From Andrena cerasifolii (lineage: Eukaryota; Arthropoda; Insecta; Hymenoptera; Andrenidae): a DNA stretch of 64,000 nt. The stretch is taken from the NCBI RefSeq assembly GCF_050908995.1, contig NC_135118.1, positions 20,097,501 to 20,161,500 of the forward strand, read 5' to 3'. Below the pieces are notes generated by a model. It did no database searches, was not told where the DNA came from, and was given only the letters and a program-made list of their open reading frames with translations. Shown here piece by piece: positions 12,101 through 24,100 of this stretch (within the stretch, counting starts at the first letter, position 1; the number at the start of each line of letters is the position of its first letter). The position numbers were made by a program, and so were the translations under genes.

Positions 12101-15100
12101 GCCCTCGCCAGGCAGCACGATCCCAAACTCGTAGCCGAAGTCGTACTTGAAGTATATCAGTCCAGTGTCTGGGTCGATTTGCTTCGTTCCTGTTTACGCC
12201 ATTACGCGGAGAGACGATTTATTACGAGGGCTGGTAGCATTGGTCTCTTAGGCGTCTTCAACTCTGACCCCCCCGTTTCTTCCTCACGTTTGCGGTTATC
12301 GAATTTGAGGGGGTACAAGTGATTTAGCGTGGCATTATTCAAGAATTTTAATACTTGATCTTTAGCGAGAGCGGATGGGTGCTTAGAGAAACTTTTTGAA
12401 CCGTAAATTTGAAGGTAGATTGATCGTATCTTGTGTCAAACGAAGCCAAGGCTGGACGCCAGTTATCTATTTCTTGAGGGAAAGTATCACCGAGGTGTCC
12501 AGTAGGAAAACTTGCGGCTACTTTTTGACAGCGGGTCAGTTGCAATAGGAGTGACACCTCGAAAGAAACGACACCCTACCCCATAGTTTGAATCAATTAT
12601 CCTCGTTAAACTACCCCCTTTTACCTAGACAAAATGTCGGTATCGCGGAGCTTAATGGCCCCTTCTTGAATAACGAATTAGTTGCTATGATTACCGTGCT
12701 CCGAGACCCGAGACTCCTCTCTGTAAGTACGTGGCTCGTCACCATCGCTGGCCCGACTCTCTGCCGGATGCTTCAGGATCGGCTTGCCCTGCTTCAGATC
12801 CGACTGGATGTCGCTGACGAATTTCTCGGTTTTCGACTTGAAGCTGCTGGTCATGTCGCTCATGTGACGCGACGCGACGTCTGCGGATGTTTCAGATTTT
12901 TCGTGTTACGGGAGATGCGAGCTCGTCAGCGATTTTTTCAGCAAGCGAAGGAAGAAAGACAGAGATAGACAGAGAGAGAGAGAGAGAGAGAGTTAAAATG
13001 AAAAGACGATGGTATGTGGCGATAATTGAAATGAAATCGTAACGAAGAACGATAAAGTAACGTACAGTCGAGTAAATGAAAGACAAGAATGTCTCTCGAG
13101 AGAGTCGTCGTCCAATCACTGAAAACCATTCTACGTAAAGGAGCAACAAATTCTTCCTGGCATTACTTTTAAGAAGCAACCCATCACCGGAAGCGTCGCC
13201 TTGCAAACAGCACTTATGGCTCGATAAGTTCTTCAAAGCGGACCTGTTGTACATTATGTTACACAGTTGGAAACTATCGTACATAATTTACAAGCTATCA
13301 GAGTGAAACTCCCTGAAGAGGCTCTGCAAGCCTATGCAAACCCCCTCCCCCCGCTCGCCTCTAGAAGCCGAGAAATCTTCATCGATCTTAATTAATTCCC
13401 TTGGATTAATAATATCAAGTTACAAAAGCGCCCAGCACTGACAAGTAAGCGTGCGTAACAGAGAGATGGACGTGATTCTTACGATTGGCGGCCGTCTTCA
13501 CGTCGTTCCTCGATACGAAGCCAAACTCAGGCGGCGAGCCAGGTTTCAGGATCTCCTCCCGTTTGGAGGTGACGTCCCTCTGCATCTTCGTATCGATCTT
13601 CCTCGCTCGACTTTCGCCACCGAGCTGCGTCATCGAGGTCTGCCTCTTCATGGCTGGTGGCCCTGTGTCGAAGTCCAACGGCGACACCACGTGCTCCTGT
13701 CGAACCGGCGCGCTGGAGGACCTTGGAGCCTTCGAAGCTGGCGGCTGAACCTTCCTGTACCTTGGCTCCTCGGTGTCGCTGTCCGGCGGTACCCACTTCG
13801 GCTTGATCCTGGTGTCGAGGTCGCTCTCGTAGTCCGACTCCCGGAACTGACCCTGCACGAACTTCCTCGGGGTGGGCACCCTGTAGTGGGACCTCTGTTT
13901 CTGGCCAGCGGTGTCGAAGCTGCTGAAGTCGGCGTTGGGCTTCTGGTTGTCGCCGAACTTGATCACCCGGCTGGTCTGCTCCACGGTGACGACCCTTCGG
14001 CTGTTCTCCGTGGACTCGTCCATTCGGACCGTCTGCTTAGTCTCCGTGCCGATGGCGTTGTGCAGCGGGATGCCGGAGCGAGCTTCGTAGTAGGTGGGCT
14101 GAGGTGGAGCGTAAGCGATCTCCGGTGGCGTGCCAGGCAGAAGAACGGTCTTCGGCTTGCTCGGCGCGGTCGCCGTCTTCTCTTCTCTCTTCTCGAGCTG
14201 CCTAGCCGCCTGTGCGCGCGTCGAGGTCGTTTCGATCAACGGCGTCGGCGGCTCCCTCGGCTTCCCTATCGGTAGAAAATAGTTCCCGGGTCACCTCGAC
14301 CGTCGACAGAGGCCAGGCGAGACGAAGAAAGCGGGCATGGGGTTGCGCCTCGAGGACGATCTCGACCGGTTTCACGCGACGTTCGAGGGGTTCGCTCTCG
14401 ATCACTTTTGCTGAATGCTCGTCCCTGCCAGTCTGACGGATGACCGCGGCGAGCCGCGGTATCGGGGGATGTGTGTTTTGAAACGAAGGTGAAACCAGCG
14501 TGAGTGTGACGCGGAGAGAAGTGGCCAAGCGATGAAGAAGGGGGTGGATTAGCTACGAGAGTCAAGACGGGGGAGACGGGGCTGGTGAAAAGCGGGGGAA
14601 ACTCAACGTACGTACTTCGAGTGGCCGAGAAGAAAAGAGAGAAGCAAGCGAAGCAGGAAGAGAGGAGAACTTGTCTTGCGAGGTAAACAACGAGAAGGGA
14701 AGAAAGCTTGCCAGGAGGACTACTTGTTGTAAGCTGGAAAAAAGTCGTAAAAGTTTTGAGAGACCCATCGATGGCCGGCTGGTTCGGTTGTGTGCTATCG
14801 GTGCTGTTGGAAAGCTTCCTTTTTACAATTTACTTGTGCAACGATTACCGTCACCGTTATATGTGTACATTTCGAAAGAAAGCTATCAGTGGCGGGTGTA
14901 ATTTATAGTTTATATTTGTGTAACGAGTGTCGGGTGATAATATGCTACTGTTCCTTTTTAAAGTCGTGCAAGAGACTCACTGGAAACTATGGCTCTGTCA
15001 GTTCTAGTAGAAAATGTGTTATAGTTTTGAATTCAATGATCTGTCACGTTTTGAGCTCCAAGTGCCCTCCACCATTAGAACACGGATAAAATTGGAGCAA

Positions 15101-18100
15101 GAAGTGTGAGAAAAATAGAATTGTTTGTAATCGCTCCAGTGAGTCATTCTATATAGTGCTTTAAGTAATTAGAGGATCAGGTGTCTGAAGCATATTGAAA
15201 AATTACATCATTGATGAAAGAAAATTGCACATAGTAGATTGCTATTTTTCTGGTAATTGCGGGTAAGAAGGCCCACTTAAGGACCAATAATTTAAAAAAA
15301 ATATATACATATTTTTGAGAACTTTTCATTTTATAGAAATCTATGATCATTAAACTATATACTATGATATTTCTAATAATATACGAAAGCAACAACACTT
15401 TATTGTTGAAGCTCAGGGGAAAAGTAATATGTTTTGAACACGCTGTAAAAATTTTAAGTCGATCCGAATTTCCGTCTTTTTGCAATCGCTGCAAATCCAC
15501 ATAAAAACCGCCTATACATCAGACGACTGTAGCGCCGTCATATATATGTACACATTATCAAAAAAAAAATTGTTTACAGTTTATAGTATTAATAAACATT
15601 ACCCAAAAGTACTAGTTATAATTTTCATTCACTTCCTTGTAATTAATTCGCAGAAAATTCTTGATTTTCGAGCGATTTGACAAATCGAAAAATGTGCCAG
15701 CCAAACTTTCTATCTACAGACAAATACTTGAGTAGCTGATCCTCGAATTCCTTCAAGCAGTACCTATACATATGTTCGTGCATGAATTTTTGTATATCCC
15801 GTCACCTATTTTCTTTTCAAACTCTTTTGTCACCGATACCGAAGTCGGAAGACTAATATCTCAGTAGATTAAGAGTCATAAATACCTTGGCCAGCGACAT
15901 AGGGTTTCACGGGTCTGAAACTCTGATCGTCGCTCTCGTAGCCTCGCGGTTTCCAAAGGGACGGTATTCTCCCATCGTAGTCGCTCTCGTAGTCGCTTTC
16001 ACGAAATTCGCCCTTCACGAATTTGGAAGGACTTGCACAGGGCGGCAGGATTTTCTTCGTCGTTTCTAGTTTCTTCTGCGACTGATCCGTGGCGTATACG
16101 GTTTCCTGAAAAGGGCGCGAGAAATAACGAAATTAAAACATCTCCTCTGATTGCACATCAGCACAAATGACACAGAAACACACAGTTAGTCCTCAAGTGA
16201 TAGGGAGGTAACAGTATTGTTCTAATTGAACCTTCCATCTGTTGGTGTAATTTGTATGAACTACAAAGAAGGTGAATTTCGAATAAACATTTGACTATTT
16301 ATTACCAATTCTCGTCTCGACCTCGAACTTCAAAGACTCATAAGAAGCTAGCTTAGCAATAACACACCTTGAATCCAAATCCATCAGTCCATCCTAAAAT
16401 CCTTAAGGATCAATTTGAGAAATTACTTTCTAAGTTTTTCACAAGAACAGATTACTAAAAATCCACGTCGGAAGAAACTTACTATTTTCCAATAGCTTTC
16501 AATTATTCGTTAATTTGTTATAATAAATTGAACTTTAAATTTCGAAAATTAAGAAATGTGGACTTGGTGAATTTTACCAACAAGCCAGCAGCATATTTTC
16601 TTTGGCTGTGAAATACACTTGTCACTTATTAAGTACCTCAACCTACCACCTGAGGGTTAAAAAATATCCACAATAATCTGCATCGCTGGAACACACGAGA
16701 AAACAAATTCCACGAAGTCACTGCAATCATAAAGTGCACAAAGCAACAGTCCACGACAAAGACACACAAACCGAAGCAAAGTGAAAACTGAATTAATCCA
16801 TCAGCAGCAGCATCGTTCCACTGCAAAACAAAAAAAAAAGAAGGAAAAACAAATCACGTCAGGTCACCATGCGTGTGAACGTACAAGAAGTGACGAGTGT
16901 AGTGGACACGCCTAAAACGTTCACTCTGTTAATGTTGCTCGCGTGCAGAGAAAGCGACGCAAAAGCACACACGCTCAGCTCTCGAACCTTCGTGGACATG
17001 AATCTCGATGGGGAGGTGCCGCTGGAACTGTAATTCTTCTCGACGAAGGAGCTTCGTTGCTGATAAGCCGTTGGCTGCTGGGGCGGTTGCTGAACCGGTT
17101 GCATCGCGACAGGAGCCGTGGTAGGACCAAACGTTTCCTTCTTTTGCTGTTGCTGTCTGCTATCGTAACTCTTGCTCTCGAAGAACTCCGACCGACTTTC
17201 CGAGTGATAAGAACGTGACTCCATGTGGGAGCTAGTGGACGACGAGGACTCGTGTTTGCCGAAGCTCTTCTGCATGGACGTGGCCGAGCTCTTTTGTTGG
17301 AAAGGCTCATCAGTGTCCGCCATGTATCCGCTCTCCTGCTGGAACGTCTTCACCTTGAACTTCGGGGACTCTGGCTTCTTAACGGGCGTTGGACTCTTTG
17401 CTGGCTGAACGTAAATGGGAGGTGAGCCAGGCTTCAGCTCCACTGGCGGAGCTTGAACGACCTGGAACTTGTGCTGCTGCTGTTTCACCTCCTCCTGCTT
17501 CCTTAGTGTGCTACTGGTGGTGGTGGTGGTCTTCTTGCAGACCTTCTCCTGGTGCTCCTTCGTGATCAGTGGCCTGGGCGGGCCAGTGGACGATGGAGGA
17601 ACATCGAACTTGGATGGAGGTAGAGGCTCAGGCTCGGTGGACCTTGGTCTTGTAGGTTGCTTGGACACTGGAGGTTGCACCCTTCGATAACGAGGCTCCT
17701 CGCTGTCGCTCTCGTAGGGCCTCCATTTTGCTTTAATATGACCGTCCATGTCTGATTCGTAGTCGCTTTCCTGGGTGATGGACCCTTTCATGAATTTAGT
17801 GGGAGTCGGAGGAGGCGCCACCTTCGGTGCCTTCGTAATCGTGGGTACTGGAGAAGGCTTGAATGGGAAGGGTTCCAGAGGCTCCATAGGGGGTGGTTGC
17901 TTGGCTGGTATTGGTGGTGGGGTCATTCGAACGTCTTTTGGTGGTAGTGCTGGAGGTTCTTCTCTTTTGGGCGATGGGGGAATAGTTCTGATACCGCCCG
18001 GGGGGATCTTAGTTGACTGATACTCTAAAGACTGTTCAATCTTCGTCTCCCTGACCATTGGTGCTGGGCTGTAGCCAATTTCCGGAGGTGGTCCTGGCTC

Positions 18101-21100
18101 CAATATGATCTGATCAGCGACAGCAGCTGGTTCAGCGGGGTGATACAGTTGCACCACGGGTCTCTTAGGTGTCTCGACGCTTCTGACCAGACTGGGCGCC
18201 TTCAAATCCTCAGCGCCAGTCCAACGCTTCGCGCTAAACTGCTCGATCTTCTCCGACACCTCTGACTTCTTCGTGTCTCTCTCGCTGGTGTACTTCTCGT
18301 ACAGCGACTTCTCCTCGATCTTGTTCACCGTGTGATCCACCTTGATCGTCTCAGCGTTGTAGATAATCGGTTGAACCTTCGGCGGCGAAGGAGCTCTCTT
18401 CAGAACTTTCTCCGTCGCCTCTTGCTTCGTGCTCCAGGAGCGTCTTTCCAACGTGCTCGACGACTCGCTGCTGATCTTCTTGATGCCTCCTTGAGGTGTC
18501 TCCTCCACTTCCCGTTTCACCTCCTTCGTCGAGGTTTTGTAATCTTCCCCAGGCACTTGCCACTCGTGCTTGAACTTGGTGGGGGTGTCTTCCTGTGGAG
18601 GCCACGATTTCCTCGTCGAGTCGGCACACTTCTTCGCCCAGGACTTCTCCATCGCCAGGGCGTCGGCTGAAGGCCTTGGCGAGGCTGATCTTAGGGTCTC
18701 CTGGTGGCTGGAGGCTGCTGAGTGACACCTGTACTCTGAAAGGTCAGTGGACACGTGAGACCTCGTCTCCACGTCGGAGGACGAGGACCATGGTCTGCTG
18801 GGAGAGACTGTCCTCAAGGTTGGAACATAGTCCTTCTTCTCAGGAATCACTTTCTTCACGCATACTTCCTCCACTACCTCTTTCTTTTCGAGTTCGAACG
18901 GTGGGGGTGGCATCGAAAACGTTGGTGCTGGTTTTGGGGTTTCTATGACTTTCGGTGTGGGCGAGGGGAAGATCTTCACACCGCCTATTGGCGCATCAAT
19001 GGGGGACAGGGTCTTCTCGAAGGACTCTTGAAGCTGCTTAGCCTTGATGGACACATCAGGGCGTTTTTTTTTCATCTCCTCTGGCTTTGGCATGTAACCG
19101 ATCTCCGGGGGTGGCTCAGGCACTAGATTGAAGGCCCCCATCGTCATCTCCGAGCTCTCTGATCTGGTCTCCATCTTGGATGACATCATCAACGACCCCT
19201 GAACCGATGATCCAGAGGTGATCGTCTCTTCCGTGACAGTCTTCTTCGTCTCCACGGGCGATGGTTTGTAGGATTCGTAAGGGAACTCGAATAGCTTATT
19301 GTCGACGCCTCGCGAGGGCCCTGTTCCTTGCTCCAGCTTTGTGAAGATCTCGTGGACAGCCTTCTTCGTGGTTTGAAAATCCGAGGGTCTAGGTTCTGGC
19401 TTCTTAACCTCCTGGAAGGTGGTGGATCTCTCGTAGTTCTTCGTCAGGTGTCCAACCTTCACTTCGTGGCCGTCAGCATCGTCGACCAGTTTGATCATCC
19501 CTTTGGGTCCCTTCTGGGGTGCTTCGGTCTCCTTCGTCATCGATTCGAAGAAGCTGAGAGCGTCCTTCTTGGCTATGGTGGACGTCTCTATGTTCTCGTT
19601 CTCGATCGTGGTTTTCTCTTCGACGATCGTCTTCTGCGGTTCGATAATCTTCTTCTCTTCGCGAATCACCTCTTTCACCACCGTCTTCTCTTCTCTCTTC
19701 GGTTCTATCACTGGCGGAGTCTTGTGCTCCAGTTTCATGTGGAACTTCTGCTCAGACTTTCTCTCCGTCTGGTGCGACTCGACCGTCGAAGAGATCGTTT
19801 CAGACCGACACATCTTCGTCTCTGGCTCTTCGATCTTCTCTACCGTGCGAGTCGATTGGGCCATGGACGTGGACGTCACGCTCGGCGGTGTTTTAATCGT
19901 TGCGAACGGTTGGATCGTTGGCTTCGGTACCTGCTCGCTCGTCTGTTTCAGGGAGGACACTTCGCCCTTCTTTTCGTCAGACTACGTAAATATAGCAATT
20001 GATGATTCGTGTTGGGTTTAGTCACCTAGTTACCACCGCGATATTCAGCGAAACGATTAGTCAAGCGCATGACAATGTCGTCTATTTAAGCTCTCGTACT
20101 TGGTAAAAATTTAAAAGTGATACTTATAGCTCCAAGATTCTTGCAAATGAAAATCCACCAGTAACACAGAATAATAGACAACAGCTGTCATCCGTGCAAT
20201 CATTGGAGAGTTCAATAATAATATTAATTAATATGAATTCCTTCAGTTTAGGATCCATCATTTTTTTAAAAATAAAAGTAAGCTGATAAACCCCTTTTCT
20301 AAAGATTTCCAAAGGCTAATAATAGATCTCTTATTAAAAAATTAAAACGCTTAGAATCTCTATCAAGGTTGATTGATAGGGGATCGCTTAATTGTTTCGA
20401 AAAATAGAAGAGGCGATGTACAAAAAGCAGAGGGCATTACCTGAATGATCTTTTTGTCTCGCACGTCCTCGTAGATGACAGTTTTGTGAACCTCCACCAT
20501 TGTGTCTGGTGTTGGCTCGAAAACAGCGAAATCAGCGATGCTTTGCGCTTCTCCGCCAGCGTTCGTTGCTCGGACCATGTATTTTCCAGCGTGTTCTATG
20601 TTAGCTGAACAAATTATATCAAGACACATGTTAATTATTCGTATAATTACATTGTGAAGGATGACAAGACAGTAGAGCAGCGTTGGACTCACTATAATCA
20701 AAATAAGATATTTCCAACTACCCTCCACCATTTTATTTAATTGCTTCCCCTGTTAAAATTTAGCACCTACGTATCAACCTACAGACAGACAGTTTCCATT
20801 TCTAAAGCAAAAGGGTGAACTGAAGGGTAAGGGGAAAACGGGAATGTCCATTTTTCCTGATTTTGCGACTTACAGCATATTTTGTTGGTGACAACTGGGA
20901 CTACAGATCTGCCGAGTCACAAAGGGTTATAAAATTCAATTATCCCCATAAGATAAGTTAAAAGATTTGGTACACTAGTTAAAAGCAGGAAATATCCACT
21001 CCGCACTGGAACAAAATACGGAATGTCCCCACTCTTTGCCTAAGCATAAGCTTTTGCCGTCCTGGTAAAACAAGAAACTATTTAAGAAGAAAATTGTATA

Positions 21101-24100
21101 AGAAAATTAAATTCATTGAAACTTGTTTTTTTACTGATGGACCAAAGTATTAAAACTTAATTTTCTGGATAACGCTGTTATGTGACATTCTCTGTTTTAT
21201 CCCCCTACTCTTCAACTAGTCTCCGTGTAAAAGTACCTACAATTTGCTATTTTCACGGTTCAACATCCACTTTGTATCTTAAAGATTGCGTTGAAATACT
21301 CCATAAGTCGAAAATTGACCACAATAAGATTTCATAGAAGATTTTGTCTAATGACAAGTGCTAAATGCACCATCGACACGCAAAGTAATTTAGCCCACCT
21401 TTATCAATGATTAGCATGTAACAATTCCCTTGCTGTTTAATCCTCAGTTCAGGTGGACGTTCCTTGATGGGGATGTCGTCTTTGAACCACGTGACAGTGG
21501 GTTCTGGAGTTCCTGTGACTTCCACTTCCATATTCACACGATCCCCACGCTTCACGACTTGAGCCTGAAGTCTTCTGCCAAACACTGGCGGGAAAATCGT
21601 TTCTGGAACGCATTAAAAACGAGGTGTAATTTAAATCTAAGCAGAATGAAGTTAATTCATAAAATTGTTGCGAATCTGTAAATCTTTGATTACTTTTGAC
21701 GACCAAATCGGCTGTGCTGCTGGCAGAACCGACTTCGTTGCTCGCTGTGCAAGTGTATCGTCCTGCGTCCTTAACGTTCACGTTCTTCAACTCGAGGCGG
21801 ACGTGATTATGCGCGAAACTTATCGCCATGCCATCTTTCGTCTTCAATTCCTGCCCGTTCTTCGACCAGCCGATGGTGGGCTGAGGGAAGCCTGCGAAAC
21901 GTTTAAAAAGCGATTATGAATGGTGAAGGAAAATAGTTAAGTTAAATTACGAGCTCCTTTGTGAAATATTTGTAATGCAATGCGGTCTAAGGAGTCATTA
22001 AACTCGGCGAGAAAGTGTCAGTCTGGCAAGAATGCAATTGCTCACGCCATGCAGATACGTGAGAAATAATAATTTCGTGCTCCAATGGGAGGGGCACTAT
22101 GTGCTTGCCAAAACCAAGTGTCAAGCATCTTTGAATGTTTCTAACTAGATTAAAGATTACAATGTAGTCCAACGTCGATAAAAGTCGTTTCGCTAGTAGA
22201 TTGCGAAGAGGGGTGAACAATTTAAGGACTATCAATGTCAGTATCCTATTTCTAAAGATGATTAAGAAGACTTGATTGACAGGAAGATTAATGTAATAAT
22301 AGGAGACTGAAAATATCAGTGTTGTCATACCATCAATGATTCCTTCGAGGACAATGTCAGAACCCTGATCCACGATCATCCCCGTGATAGGCGACACGAA
22401 TCTGGGTGCTGTCGATTTTCTAGTTGGTTTCGACATCTGTGCAGGTTTCACTTCGCGTTTGATTCCCTCCTCATCCTGAGACACGACCACTGTCTTCTCC
22501 TGTCGAATTTCCCCTGGCTGGTCTTGTATGATCTTCTCGTGTTCCTCGACTTTGTACGACTGTGTGATTGGAATACGACCTTTGTATTGTCGCGTGAATG
22601 CCATGCTACGTACAGTTACTCACAGGTTTGTTCACATCAATTTAGAGGAATAGCTAATCGTGGAGACCACCACCTTTGCTTCTTGATACCTACTTGACAT
22701 CGCTTAATTCGTAACATTAATATAAAAAATCCAGCCACGGGTGTAGTGTGGTAAAACGAATTTGGCAATCTTTCGTGAACAAATTTGTGAGTGGCTGCAT
22801 GAAATCTAGAATAATTTTATTGTGCTATGGGTTCCATGAAATTAGACTCAACTTTTACATAGGCCACGTGGAAGCTAAGAAATTCTATTCAAATTTCAAT
22901 TTTCACATAGCTCACGTGGAAACTAGAAAATGTGATTTAATTCTCAATTTTCAAATATCCCACGTGGAAGCTAGGAAATGCCATTCAGTTCTCAATATTC
23001 AAATCTCCCACGTGGAAACTAAGAAATTCTATTCAAATTTCCATTTTTACATAGCTCACGTGGAAGCTAAGAAATTCTATTCAAATTTCCATTTTCACAT
23101 AGCTCACGTGGAAACTAGAAAATGTGATTTAATTCTCAATTTTCAAATATCCCACGTGGAAGCTAGAAAATGCCATTCAGTTCTCAATTTTCAAATATCC
23201 CACGTCGAAGCTAGGAAATTCTACTTAAATCTCCATTTTCACATAGCTCACGTGGAAGCTAGGAAATTTCCTTGAAATTTCGATTTTCACATAGCTCACA
23301 TGGAAACTAGAAAATGTCATTTAATTCTCAATTTTCAAATATCCCACGTCGAAGCTGGGAAATTCTACTCTAATCTCCATTTTCACATAGCTCACGTGGA
23401 AGCTAAGAAATTCTATTCAAATTTCCATTTTCACATATATTACGTGGAAACTAGAAAATGTCATTTAATTCTCAATTTTCAAATATCCTCCGTGGAAGCT
23501 AGGAAATGCCATTCAGTTCTCAATTTTCAAATATCCCACATCGAAGCTAGGAAATTCTACTCAAATCTCCTTTTTCACATAGCTCACGTGGAAGCTAAGA
23601 AATTTCCTTGAAATTTCCAATTTTCACATAGCTCGCGTGGAAACTAGAAAATGTCATTTAATTCTCAACTTTCAAGTATCCCACGTGGAAGCTATCTGAC
23701 CCCATTCAACCCCATTATAATCGTACCTGCACAACAGGAGGCGCCCCATTCTCCGAGGACGATTGCGCCGTACTGTGAATGGTGGTCTTCACACAAACGC
23801 TGCTCGGTTCTTGTCCAGCCTTCGACGTGTTCGAGGACATCGACGACGAGATGTACTCTTTCGTCGTGGTCTTGTGGGTTGTAGAGGACTCCGTGACGGT
23901 CTGCGACATCTTGGTCAGCACCTGGCTATCTCCACCGGTCTCGGACTTCTTCTCCTCGGAGAAGTGCTTCTCGCTGCTACTCGCTGCGTGCATTTCGTCG
24001 ACGGGCAAACTTTCGACTAGCTCTAACACCCTCTCCCTTTCTGCCGCCCCCTCGTCAAGCTTCTGTCCCTCCTCCTTCTGCCAGCCACCTAATCACGATG

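Noticed and set aside
13451..14275. 274-codon plus-strand frame
   Set aside because: Exact antisense of exon 30, whose GC-rich codons avoid antisense stops; the minus strand has the splice sites and the recognisable modules.
19328..20021. Plus-strand frames of 176 and 224 codons
   Set aside because: Antisense of the N-terminal part of exon 28.
22748..23611. Two long plus-strand frames with a 16-residue period
   Set aside because: They are translations of the 48 bp minisatellite; no splice or start context and no protein-like composition outside the repeat.
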